Shown: in pieces, positions 51,601 to 59,162 of the stretch
How positions within the stretch are numbered: the first letter of the stretch is position 1
How the letters are laid out: every line of letters starts with the position of its first letter
DNA from: Betaproteobacteria bacterium
GTDB taxonomy: Bacteria; Pseudomonadota; Gammaproteobacteria; Burkholderiales; SG8-39
Direction of reading: 5' to 3'
Assembly (NCBI GenBank): GCA_004297625.1
Contig: SCTY01000022.1
Span: 123,833-187,832, forward strand
DNA: 64,000 bases
The notes under the pieces: model-generated
Database searches by the model: none
The model's input: the letters and a program-made list of their open reading frames with translations, nothing else
What the model was told of the DNA's origin: nothing
Translations under genes and position numbers: made by a program

Positions 51601-53560
51601 GGACCGCCTGAGCCTCGATGTGGAGCGCATGGGCGGCGCGGTGGCGAAGGCTGCGGTTCAGCCGGAGGCGACGGCGAAGGTAGCCGGCCCAGCGGCGCCA
51701 GCCGCCGCAGCCCCAGGGCCGAGCCCGGCGCCTCGGCCGACCGCTGCGGCGATGTTGCGCATCAACGCCGATACGCTCGATCAGCTGATCAACGAGGCGG
51801 GCGAGGTCGCCATTGCCCGCTCTCGCGTGGAGGCCGAGCTGCGGCTGATGCGTCAGGCGCTCAACGACCTGAGCGAGAGTATTGCCCGCCTGCGCGCTCA
51901 ATTGCGCGAGGTGGAAATCCAGGCTGACAGCCAGATGCAGTCGCGCCTTTCCGTGCTCGAGGAACGCCAGGGCGACTATGACCCGCTGGAGTTCGACCGG
52001 TATACGCGCCTGCAGGAGCTCACGCGTCTCATGGCCGAGAGCTTGAACGACGTGCTGTCGATTCAGCAGGCGCTCCTCAGGAACCTGGGCGAGTCCGACT
52101 CCGCGCTGCTGCAGCAGGCGCGCACCAGCCGCGACGTGCAGCAGGAACTCATGCGCATGCGCGCGGTGCCGTTTGCGACTCTCAACGAGCGCCTGTTCCG
52201 CATCGTTCGCCAGACTGCACGCGAATTGGACAAGAAGGCGGAGCTGTATATCGAGGGCGCCGACGTGGATCTCGACCGCAGTATTCTCGAGCGTATCGGT
52301 GCGCCGCTGGAGCATATGCTGCGTAACGCGCTCGCCCACGGCCTCGAAATGCCGGCCGAGCGCCTGGCGGCGGGGAAAGCCGAAACCGGTCGCATCAGCA
52401 TCACGCTGCGGCAGGAAAGCAACGAGATCGCGCTCATTGTTGCGGACGACGGGGCCGGCATCGACGCCGAGCTTCTGCACCGGAAGGCGATGGAGAAGGG
52501 CATCGTTCCGGCCGGTGCAACGCTGGATGAAAACGAACGCCTGCAGCTGGTGTTCGCCTCCGGGCTGTCGACCGCCGAGACGGTCACCGAGCTCTCGGGC
52601 CGCGGCGTCGGGATGGACGTGGTTCGCAACGAGATCTCGGCGATCGGCGGACGTATCGATATCGCAACGACGCGCAGCGCCGGAACCACCTTCACCATCT
52701 ACCTGCCCCTCACGCTTGCGGTGACGCAAGCCGTGCTTGTGCGCGCTGGAGGCAGCCTCTACTCAATTTCGACCGCCATGGTGGAACAGGTGCTGCGCCT
52801 CAAGGCCGAGGACATGAGCGCGCTCTATGCGGCCAAGCAGGTCGAATTCCAGGGCCGGTTTTACCCGCTGTACGCGTTCCAGCACCTCTTCGGCGCCCCG
52901 GGCGCTAATGACGTGCAGGCCTACAACTCGGTGCTGCTGCTACGCAGCGGTATCCAGCGCATCGCGCTGCAGGTGGATGAGCTGCTCGGCAACCAGGAAA
53001 TCGTAGTGAAGCATATCGGCGCGCAGCTCGCGCGCCTGCCGTGGATCGCTGGCGCGACGGTGCTCGCGGATGGCAGCATCGTGCCTATCGTCAATCCAGT
53101 CGTGCTCGCGCAGCGCGCGCGCGGTGCGATCTTCGATACGACGACGCTCGTGCCGCCGCTCGCGGCCGGCGAAGAAAAGCCCAGCGCGCCGCTGATCATG
53201 ATCGTCGACGACTCGCTCACGGTGCGCAAGATCACCAGCCGCCTGCTCGAGCGCGAGGGCTATCAGGTGCTGACGGCCAAAGATGGTCTCGATGCGCTGG
53301 AGCAGCTGCGCGACACGCTGCCGGCGGTGCTGCTGGTCGACATCGAGATGCCGCGCATGGACGGCTTCGATCTCACGCGCAACGTGCGCGGCGACCCGCG
53401 GACCAAGGACATCCCGATCATCATCATCTCGTCGCGTACCGCTGAGAAGCACCGCAACCAGGCGGCGAGCCTGGGCGTCAACGCCTTCCTCGGCAAGCCG
53501 TATCAGGAGGCCGAGCTGCTGCAGCACATCAGCGCCTTCGCCGGCGCCGCGGTGCATTGA
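48668..53560 (+). CDS. Hybrid chemotaxis histidine kinase ChpA/PilL
   Basis: 1630 aa. Several Hpt-type modules: FHTLKGSGRM (about 634), AHTLHSSSRT (about 766) and LHTLKGSARM (about 932) carry likely phospho-His; N-terminal ones near 48 (LHQVSGALRM) and 488 (VHGALKVLGF) look degenerate. A CheA dimerisation segment (about 1035), the ATPase domain (LEHMLRNALAHGLE, DDGAGID, GRGVGMDVV, about 1210-1345), a CheW domain and a C-terminal receiver (about 1510-1630, Asp in VDIEMPRMDGF) follow. Alanine/proline-rich linkers join the modules. The stop overlaps the kinase gene by 4 nt. Confidence 0.94.
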   Translation: MGANPDSTLLSWITAEVNQALSVVREQLARFSAEPGDAAVLRACPDHLHQVSGALRMIGLSGATRFCEAIEGSFPALNGERPSAQAMETIDRAVLLLKEFVDGLERGQPNVPLRLYPIYRELGSLQGKPSASEKELFFPDLSPQAPAHPSPNAIAEEELCAFLQAQRVQFQRGLLAWLRNQPGGIEEMRRSLDALYQVAAQLPEPRSLWWISSVFIETLAANQDTEWLASSKPLCNKIDFQIRDLGAGARTVNEALPRELLYALAKCSAAIPRTTEIRQLYQLDSLFPAPAESAPDLEMNSEWLEAALYDMHSRLEALKSAWVQYVSGEQKTAGRFRELVASFKARAAELGNQHMIKLLDAIALVAKHLPDPYPSQNQFMVIEMASAFLLVENVIDHFTSPAPDLEQQIVILGGWLLDSAKGGSTGEPPAGLRGDLVQQIGALQLRAQVAKEITTNLQHMEQVLDAFARDPGKRDTLAGLKPYARQVHGALKVLGFERAAEVVSICENMIAACSVVELDKAAEEMDWIAEGLSSVGFYLDPCRHGRDPAEQAIDLFFQRFSKRIDKPEPGRWADKTSQLRPSQAAASRGSGDPELLGIFLEEADEVLRNIDAAVPLCRQQPNDLESLTVMRRGFHTLKGSGRMVGLMDLGEVAWEIEQLLNKWLEKKQPASAELLAFIADAGASFSDWIKALREGSLTGEIDGAGLVERARRLKAGEAAAQASAPEPTFLEIYSKEAAEHVAALEAEFARWRAAPGTEASHEFMRAAHTLHSSSRTAEFPAIAELAAALEQWMPFARQVTATEDAEIVAETIARLREMTQAVSRGEAPSEAGAQIGRLKGLTARLGSNPPPPLETTTPVAPVAPVAQAAPAPAPKPDGRAKRVMRDDIDEQLLPVFLEEAQQLVPAIGGDLRDWKANPADEKVSQSLRRALHTLKGSARMAGAIRLGELTHIMESRIDAAIEAKDFPSELFAELEEKMDRLSLDVERMGGAVAKAAVQPEATAKVAGPAAPAAAAPGPSPAPRPTAAAMLRINADTLDQLINEAGEVAIARSRVEAELRLMRQALNDLSESIARLRAQLREVEIQADSQMQSRLSVLEERQGDYDPLEFDRYTRLQELTRLMAESLNDVLSIQQALLRNLGESDSALLQQARTSRDVQQELMRMRAVPFATLNERLFRIVRQTARELDKKAELYIEGADVDLDRSILERIGAPLEHMLRNALAHGLEMPAERLAAGKAETGRISITLRQESNEIALIVADDGAGIDAELLHRKAMEKGIVPAGATLDENERLQLVFASGLSTAETVTELSGRGVGMDVVRNEISAIGGRIDIATTRSAGTTFTIYLPLTLAVTQAVLVRAGGSLYSISTAMVEQVLRLKAEDMSALYAAKQVEFQGRFYPLYAFQHLFGAPGANDVQAYNSVLLLRSGIQRIALQVDELLGNQEIVVKHIGAQLARLPWIAGATVLADGSIVPIVNPVVLAQRARGAIFDTTTLVPPLAAGEEKPSAPLIMIVDDSLTVRKITSRLLEREGYQVLTAKDGLDALEQLRDTLPAVLLVDIEMPRMDGFDLTRNVRGDPRTKDIPIIIISSRTAEKHRNQAASLGVNAFLGKPYQEAELLQHISAFAGAAVH

Positions 53561-54858
53561 AATTCGAGCTGCAGGAGCAGCTGGGCAAGTATCCGCTGGT
53601 GCGCGAAATCGGCAGCGGGGCGACCAGCTCCGTGTACCTTGCGCGCGACCCGCTCAGCCAGCGCGAGGTGGCCATCAAGGTGTTCCTGTTCGACCGGGAC
53701 GCCGATCCGCAGACCGAGCGCATGAAGCACAAGGCGTTCGTCGCCGAGGCTTCGCTCGCCGGCAAGCTCAACCATCCGCATATCGTCGACATCCTGGACG
53801 CGGTCGTCGAGCCGGACCACAGCTACCTGGTCATGGAGTACGTGCCCGGCACGACCCTGGAGTCGCACGCGAGCGTCTCTACGCTGCTGCCGCTGCACAA
53901 GGTGGTGGAGATCATCTTCAAGTGCATCCGCGCGCTCGAGTACGCCTACCAGCACGGCGTCATTCACCGCGACATCAAGCCGGGAAACATCCTGCTGTCG
54001 CACCGCGGCGAAACCAAGGTAAGCGACTTCGGCGCTTCGTTCCACCAGCGGCACGGGCATACGACCACGCAGATCGCCGGCATCGGCTCGCCGGCGTACA
54101 TGTCGCCCGAGCAGATCCGCATGGAGCCGCTGACGCAGCAGACTGACATCTACTCGCTCGGCGTCACCATGTACCGGCTTCTCACCGGCAGGCTGCCCTA
54201 CGAGGCGACCACGCAGGCGGCGCTCACCTACGCGATCCTCAATACCGCGCCCGAGCCCCCGGCGACGCTGCGGCCGAAGCTGCCGCCGCTGCTCGACCAG
54301 ATCGTGCTCAGGGCGATCAGCAAGGATCCGGTGCAGCGCTATCGCTCGTGGCTCGAGTTCGGCAAGGATCTCAGCCAGGCGTTCACCACCCTGCGCCTGG
54401 TCGGCGAATCGGTGTCGGATTCCGAGAAGTTCAACGAGCTGCGCAACATGCCGTTCTTCGAGGACCTCGGCGACGTCGCCCTGTGGGAGGTGGTGCGTAT
54501 CGGCGCATGGAGAACCCTGCCGCCCGAGACGGTGATCACCCGGGAAGGCGACGAGAGCGAGAGCTTCTTCCTCTCGGTGAAGGGCGAAGTGCGCGTGACC
54601 CTGGAGGCGAAGCAGCTTGCCACCATCAAGCCGGGCGGCTGCTTCGGCGAGATTCTCTATTTCGCGAAGACCAGCCAGCGCCGCACGACGACGATCACCG
54701 CGGCGACCGAAGTGACGGTGATCGAGATCAAGGCGGCGGCGCTGCGCGCGGCAACCGACGCGCTGCAAGCGGGCTTCAACAAGGCGGTGACCCGCGTGCT
54801 GATCGACAGGCTCGACCAGACGAACCGCCTGCTCGCCGAGGCGATCCGGCGTCCGTAG
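53557..54858 (+). CDS. Ser/Thr protein kinase fused to a cyclic-nucleotide-binding domain
   Basis: 433 aa from TTG 53557, overlapping the chpA stop (TTGA). The Hanks-type kinase domain (about 12-275) has Lys41 (VAIKV), Asp139 (HRDIKPGN) and Asp157 (SDFGAS), all needed for activity. A CAP-type cyclic-nucleotide domain follows (about 292-425), with Glu365 in CFGEILYF and Arg375-Arg376 in TSQRRTTTI at the ribose- and phosphate-binding positions. The kinase-cNMP arrangement resembles eukaryotic PKG in reverse order. No membrane helix. It is the last gene of the pil-chp operon. Confidence 0.9.
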   Translation: MKFELQEQLGKYPLVREIGSGATSSVYLARDPLSQREVAIKVFLFDRDADPQTERMKHKAFVAEASLAGKLNHPHIVDILDAVVEPDHSYLVMEYVPGTTLESHASVSTLLPLHKVVEIIFKCIRALEYAYQHGVIHRDIKPGNILLSHRGETKVSDFGASFHQRHGHTTTQIAGIGSPAYMSPEQIRMEPLTQQTDIYSLGVTMYRLLTGRLPYEATTQAALTYAILNTAPEPPATLRPKLPPLLDQIVLRAISKDPVQRYRSWLEFGKDLSQAFTTLRLVGESVSDSEKFNELRNMPFFEDLGDVALWEVVRIGAWRTLPPETVITREGDESESFFLSVKGEVRVTLEAKQLATIKPGGCFGEILYFAKTSQRRTTTITAATEVTVIEIKAAALRAATDALQAGFNKAVTRVLIDRLDQTNRLLAEAIRRP

Positions 54859-54863
54859 CCTCG

Positions 54864-56024
54864 TCAGAACGAGCGCGGCAGGCCCAGTACGTGCTCGGCG
54901 AGGTAGGAGAGGATCAGGTTCGTCGAGATAGGCGCCACGAGATACAGGCGGTTTTCGCGGAACTTGCGTTCCACGTCGTACTCGGCCGCGAAACCGAATC
55001 CCCCGTGCGTCTGCAGGCAGACGTTGGCCGCTTCCCACGACGCCTTGGCGGCGAGGTGCTTTGCCATGTTCGCCTCTGCGCCGCACTGTTTCTTCTCGTC
55101 GTAGAGCACCGCGGCCTTGTAGCGCATGAGGTTCGCCGCCTCCACCTCCATGTAGGACTCGGCGATCGGGAACTGAATGCCCTGGTTCTGGCCGATGGGA
55201 CGGTCGAAAACCACGCGCTCGCCCGCGTATTTGGCGGCCTTCTCGATGAACCAGTACCCGTCCCCGATGCATTCGGCGGCAATGAGAATGCGCTCGGCGT
55301 TGAGGCCGTCGAGGATGTAGCGGAAGCCCTTGCCTTCCTCGCCGATGAGATTGTCGCCAGGGATCTCCAGGTTATCGATGAAGACCTGGTTTGTTTCGTG
55401 GTTCACCATGTTGCGGATGGGCTTCACCTCGAGCCCTTTGCCCCAGGCCGCCTTGGCGTCGACGAGGAAGACCGACATGCCATCTGACTTCTTTTTCACC
55501 TCGGAGAGCGGCGTGGTGCGCGCGAGCAGGATCATCAGCTCCGAGTGCTGCAGGCGCGACGTCCACACCTTCTGCCCGTTCACGACGTAGCGGTCGCCTT
55601 TCTTGACCGCGACGGTCTTGATCTTGCTCGTATCGGTGCCCGCGGTCGGCTCGGTGACGCCCATGGCCTGGAGCCGCAGCTCGCCCGCGGCGATCTTCGG
55701 AAGATATTTCTTTTTTTGCGCCTCGGAACCGTGGCGCAGCAGCGTGTTCATGTTGTACATCTGGCCATGGCAGCAGCCGGCGTTGCCGCCGGAGCGCGTC
55801 ACTTCTTCCATGATGACGGTCGCCTCGGTGAGCGACAGCCCCGAGCCGCCGTACTCGTCGGGGATCAGCGCCGACATCCATCCGGCTTCGGTCAGCGCGT
55901 CGACGAACGCCTCGGGATACGCGCGTTTCTCGTCGATGCCCTGCCAATAGGCCGAATCGAATTTTTCGCACAGCGCGCGTACGGCGTCGCGCAGCTCGGG
56001 ATAGTTCTCTCTCGCAAGGTTCAT
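54864..56024 (-). CDS. Acyl-CoA dehydrogenase, possible IVD/LCAD-type active site
   Basis: 386 aa from ATG 56024. FAD/substrate loop MGVTEPTAGTDTS (about 121-133) and C-terminal QTHGGFGFAAEYDVER are typical. The usual catalytic Glu near the C-terminus (IYEGT context) is replaced: the region reads RLYLVAPISTN. Glu244 in LNAERILIAAE aligns with the alternative base of isovaleryl- and long-chain acyl-CoA dehydrogenases. Overlaps the citryl-CoA-lyase-like gene by 4 nt. Last gene of a four-gene operon. Confidence 0.9.
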   Translation of the reverse strand: MNLARENYPELRDAVRALCEKFDSAYWQGIDEKRAYPEAFVDALTEAGWMSALIPDEYGGSGLSLTEATVIMEEVTRSGGNAGCCHGQMYNMNTLLRHGSEAQKKKYLPKIAAGELRLQAMGVTEPTAGTDTSKIKTVAVKKGDRYVVNGQKVWTSRLQHSELMILLARTTPLSEVKKKSDGMSVFLVDAKAAWGKGLEVKPIRNMVNHETNQVFIDNLEIPGDNLIGEEGKGFRYILDGLNAERILIAAECIGDGYWFIEKAAKYAGERVVFDRPIGQNQGIQFPIAESYMEVEAANLMRYKAAVLYDEKKQCGAEANMAKHLAAKASWEAANVCLQTHGGFGFAAEYDVERKFRENRLYLVAPISTNLILSYLAEHVLGLPRSF

Positions 56025-56743
56025 TTCTTGATGTGCCGGGTGGATTCTTCCTCGGTGCGATGCCAGACCTCTTCGGCCATCGGCATGCGGCTTTCTTCCA
56101 GGATATGGCCGACGAGCCCGATCGCGCGCGCCATCACGCCGAGGCCCTTGACCACCTTCCAGTCCAGGCCGAGCTCGCAGGCGAGTGCGCCGATCGCGCC
56201 GGTCGCGTTCAAAGTCAGATTCTTTTCTCTTGAAATGGCTTCCATCAGAGCGCAATACTTGCCGTAGAAACCGGTTTCCCTGCCGATCTCGAACAGGCGC
56301 CGGGTACGCGGATCGACCGGCTTGTGGATCGGATGTCCGAGGCCAGGAATGCGCTTGCGTTCGGCAACAACCGCTTTGGCGTCCTTTCCCGCCGCAATCG
56401 CCTCGGACAGAAGTTTCGCCGCCCCCTCCATGGAACCGACGAACACGCTGCCAAGCCCGAGCAGGCCGGCCGCCACCGCGCCCTGCACCGCCTCCGGCGC
56501 GCCGAGGTACGTGAGACGCGCGGCCAGCGCGCTCGGCGTGATGCCGTGCTCGACCAGCGTCACCACGAGCGCATTGAAGAGCTTGGATTCGCGCTCGTTC
56601 GGCGTGCGGCCGGTGAGCTCGAGAAACGCCATGTCGCCCAGGTTGAGGTGGCCGAGGATTTCCCCCGGCAGATCCTTGCCGCGGACCACGATCCGGTCGG
56701 CGCTCGACCAGGCGAGATCCGAGCGCAGCGGTTTTCTATCCAT
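56021..56743 (-). CDS. Citrate synthase-superfamily protein, citryl-CoA lyase-like
   Basis: 240 aa, much shorter than citrate synthase (about 430) and near the size of stand-alone citryl-CoA lyases. The conserved His-containing loop IPGLGHPIHKPVDPR matches the citrate synthase GHxVY-type loop; VGHILEESRMPMAEEVW marks the C-terminal part. It may cleave or form a citryl-CoA-like thioester. ATG 56743 overlaps the TctC stop by 1 nt, and the stop overlaps the dehydrogenase ATG by 4 nt. Confidence 0.82.
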   Translation of the reverse strand: MDRKPLRSDLAWSSADRIVVRGKDLPGEILGHLNLGDMAFLELTGRTPNERESKLFNALVVTLVEHGITPSALAARLTYLGAPEAVQGAVAAGLLGLGSVFVGSMEGAAKLLSEAIAAGKDAKAVVAERKRIPGLGHPIHKPVDPRTRRLFEIGRETGFYGKYCALMEAISREKNLTLNATGAIGALACELGLDWKVVKGLGVMARAIGLVGHILEESRMPMAEEVWHRTEEESTRHIKK

Positions 56744-57699
56744 CACTCGGCCTTCACGCCCGCGGTGATGATCACCTTGGACCATTTCGAAATCTCGTCG
56801 GCGAGGAAGCTGGCTGCCTGCTCGGGGCCGTTGCCGACCGGCTCGATGCCGATCTGGTTGAAGCGGTCCTTGATGTCCGACTGGTTGATCGCCTTGGCGG
56901 TCTCCGAGGACAGGCGGCTTACGATCTCGCGCGGCGTGCCGGCGGGCGCCAGGAAAAGTACCCAGGTGGAAGATTCGAGCGCCGGGCCGCCGGCTTCCGC
57001 CATGGTAGGCACTTCAGGAGCGCCCTGAATGCGGTTCGCCGAGAACATCGCGAGCGCCTTGATCTTGCCGCCGCGCACGTGAGGCATCAGCGTGCTCGGC
57101 ACGTCGACCAGGATCTGGATGTCGTTCGCCATCAGCGCCGTCAGCGCGGGCGCGGTGCCTTTGTACGGTACGTGCACCATGTCGATGCCGGCAGTCTGCT
57201 TCAGCAGCTCCGTGGTCAGATGTGCCGCGGCGCCGATCCCCGAGGACCCGAAGTTCACCTTGCCGGGGTTCGCCTTCGCGTAGGCGATCAGCGCCTTCAC
57301 GTCTTTCGCCGGGAAATTGTTGTTGGCGGTAAGAATCAGCGGCGCGATGCCGGCAAGCGAAATCGGGATGAAGCTTTTCACCGGATCGAAAGGCAGCTTG
57401 CCGGCGTATAGCGTCGCGTTTGCTGCGTGCGCCGCGATTACGGTAAGCATGGTGTAGCCGTCGGGCGCTGCCTTGGCGACGATATCGGCGCCCACGATGC
57501 TGTTTGCGCCGGGCCGGTTGTCCACCACGATCGGCTGGCCGAGGGAGGTTCCGATTTTTTGCGTCACCACGCGGGTGACGACGTCGGTGATGCCGCCGCC
57601 GGTATAGGGCACGATCCAGCGGATCGGCTTGTTCGGGTAGGTCTGCGCTTCAGCCGCGAGCGGGAGCGCAAGCAGTAGAGCGACAAGAATGTTTTTCAT
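56743..57699 (-). CDS. Tripartite tricarboxylate transporter binding protein (TctC/Bug family)
   Basis: 318 aa with signal peptide (about 1-19, AEAQ). Bug-family hallmarks are YPNKPIRWIVPYTGGG, LGQPIVVDNRPGA and AAPDGYTML. It binds a carboxylate in the periplasm. No tctA or tctB membrane genes are present, as for most Bug proteins in betaproteobacteria. It follows the SDR gene by 17 nt and overlaps the next gene by 1 nt, linking its ligand to this catabolic operon. Confidence 0.92.
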   Translation of the reverse strand: MKNILVALLLALPLAAEAQTYPNKPIRWIVPYTGGGITDVVTRVVTQKIGTSLGQPIVVDNRPGANSIVGADIVAKAAPDGYTMLTVIAAHAANATLYAGKLPFDPVKSFIPISLAGIAPLILTANNNFPAKDVKALIAYAKANPGKVNFGSSGIGAAAHLTTELLKQTAGIDMVHVPYKGTAPALTALMANDIQILVDVPSTLMPHVRGGKIKALAMFSANRIQGAPEVPTMAEAGGPALESSTWVLFLAPAGTPREIVSRLSSETAKAINQSDIKDRFNQIGIEPVGNGPEQAASFLADEISKWSKVIITAGVKAE

Positions 57700-57716
57700 G
57701 CTTCCCCCAGTGAGTT

Positions 57717-58643
57717 TTACAGCGGGTCCCAGGAGAATACGTCCTGCGAGCGGTCCAGCGGATAGAAATGCGCCCGCAGCGCGGGCATGGCGTGGGCGCC
57801 GATCGATTCGGCAGTCCAGCCTTCGGCGCGGTGCACCGAGCGCAGCGGCCGGCTCTGCGACATGATGAAAATCTCGTTTGCGCGCACCGCGAAGATCTGG
57901 CCCGAGACATCGCGCGCCGCGTCGCTCGCGAGGAAAACGGCGAGCGGGGCGATCTTGGCCGTCTCCATCGCCTTCAGCTTCTCCACGCGCGCCTTCTGCT
58001 CGTCCGTCTCGGTCGGGATCGAGCCGATCATGCGGCTCCAGGCGAAGGGCGAAATGCAATTGGAGCGCACCTTGTACTTCGCCATGTCGAGGGCGATGGA
58101 TTTTGAAAGCCCGACGATGCCGAGCTTCGCGGCGGCATAGTTCGCCTGTCCCAGATTGCCGACGAGCCCGGAAGTCGAGGTCATGTGCACGTAGCAGCCG
58201 GAGTCCTGGGACTTGAAAAACGGGGCGGCCGCGCGCGACACATGGAAAGAGCCGTTCAGGTGCACGTCGATTACCGCGCGCCATTCGTCGACGGACATGT
58301 TGAAGAAGAAGCGGTCGCGCAGGATGCCGGCGTTGTTGATCACGGCATCGAGCCGGCCGAAGGCGTCCATCGCGCATTGCACTATGCGGTTGGCCGACTC
58401 CCACTCCGCGACGCTGTCGCTGTTGTGGACCGCTGTTCCGCCCGCGGCGCGGATCTCGTCGACCACCTTCTGCGCGGGGCTTGCGTCGCGTCCTTCGCCC
58501 TTCACCGAGGTGCCGATGTCGTTCACCACCACGCGGGCGCCTGCCGCCGCCATCGCAAGCGCGAAATCGCGCCCGATGCCGCCGCCGGCGCCCGTCACCA
58601 CCACTGCTTTGCCTTCGAGAAGCTTCTTCAATTGCGGCACCAC
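57717..58643 (-). CDS. Short-chain dehydrogenase, 3-hydroxyacyl-CoA dehydrogenase type
   Basis: 308 aa. NAD(P)-binding TGAGGGIG (about 18-25), NNAGI (about 105), catalytic Ser in STSGLVG, Tyr and Lys in YAAAKLG. The domain resembles the dehydrogenase part of peroxisomal multifunctional enzyme 2. The C-terminal 50 residues extend beyond the SDR core. The start is GTG 58643 (GTG 58640 also possible), 6 nt after a CATAAT element. First gene of the operon. Confidence 0.9.
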   Translation of the reverse strand: MVPQLKKLLEGKAVVVTGAGGGIGRDFALAMAAAGARVVVNDIGTSVKGEGRDASPAQKVVDEIRAAGGTAVHNSDSVAEWESANRIVQCAMDAFGRLDAVINNAGILRDRFFFNMSVDEWRAVIDVHLNGSFHVSRAAAPFFKSQDSGCYVHMTSTSGLVGNLGQANYAAAKLGIVGLSKSIALDMAKYKVRSNCISPFAWSRMIGSIPTETDEQKARVEKLKAMETAKIAPLAVFLASDAARDVSGQIFAVRANEIFIMSQSRPLRSVHRAEGWTAESIGAHAMPALRAHFYPLDRSQDVFSWDPL

Positions 58644-58649
58644 GGACGT

Positions 58650-58655
58650 ATTATG
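58650..58655 (-). promoter_or_regulatory. Candidate -10 of the SDR operon
   Basis: CATAAT on the minus strand, 6 nt before GTG 58643, giving a possible leaderless transcript. No matching -35. Confidence 0.35.
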
Positions 58656-58725
58656 CCTGCCCGATGCTCGAAGCCGCGCCCCGGACGCTCGAGCGTGCAG
58701 GGCTTGCGCGCTTTTGCGCGCCTGA

Positions 58726-59151
58726 GCGATCTCGGGCTCGTCGCGCTGGACTGCACCGATCCGCGGCGGAATTCAGAAGGAGGCGTGCCCGGACGACCGA
58801 GCTTGGCGCCCGAAGGCGTCATCGTCGCTCGGCTCGCGCCCGGTGGTGCTGATTGGCGACGGCGGCGTGTACCTCGAGGCGCTGGGGGATTTCCGGCTGC
58901 TGCTGCCGCCGTTCGCAGAGGAGGACGTGCTGCAGAAGCTCGCCGAGCTGCGCGTGGCGCCTCTTCTGGGCGCTTTGCGCGGCCAGCCGGCGCGCGATGT
59001 GCAGGCCTTCGCCCGCATGGCGGTGCATCTTTGGCGCAGCCATGCTCGAATGGAACCGCGCTGTGACGTTGATCGACGTCAATCCGTGATCGTGTTTGAA
59101 ACAGGGCGGGGCGCTGTGGCGGTGGATGCTCTGGTGGAGTGCCGCCTATAA
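58726..59151 (+). pseudogene. Frameshifted C-terminal remnant of an ATP-grasp acyl-CoA synthetase
   Basis: One frame reads RPVVLIGDGGVYLEALGDF, then LAELRVAPLLGALRGQPARD, matching the ATP-grasp domain of ADP-forming/Pat-type acyl-CoA synthetases. About 59030 the homology shifts to another frame (FGAAMLEWNRAVTLIDVNP), then near 59085 returns ([17 protein letters not shown]) and stops at TAA 59149. The upstream two-thirds of such an enzyme is missing. This explains most of the 519-bp stretch between the SDR and etfB start codons; 58644-58725 shows only the SDR promoter. Confidence 0.6.
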
Positions 59152-59152
59152 T
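59147..59152 (+). promoter_or_regulatory. Candidate -10 of etfB
   Basis: TATAAT, 10 nt before the etfB ATG at 59163, inside the stop codon region of the upstream remnant. It implies a leader of only about 3-5 nt. No -35 seen. Confidence 0.45.
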
Positions 59153-59162
59153 CTCGGCTCCC

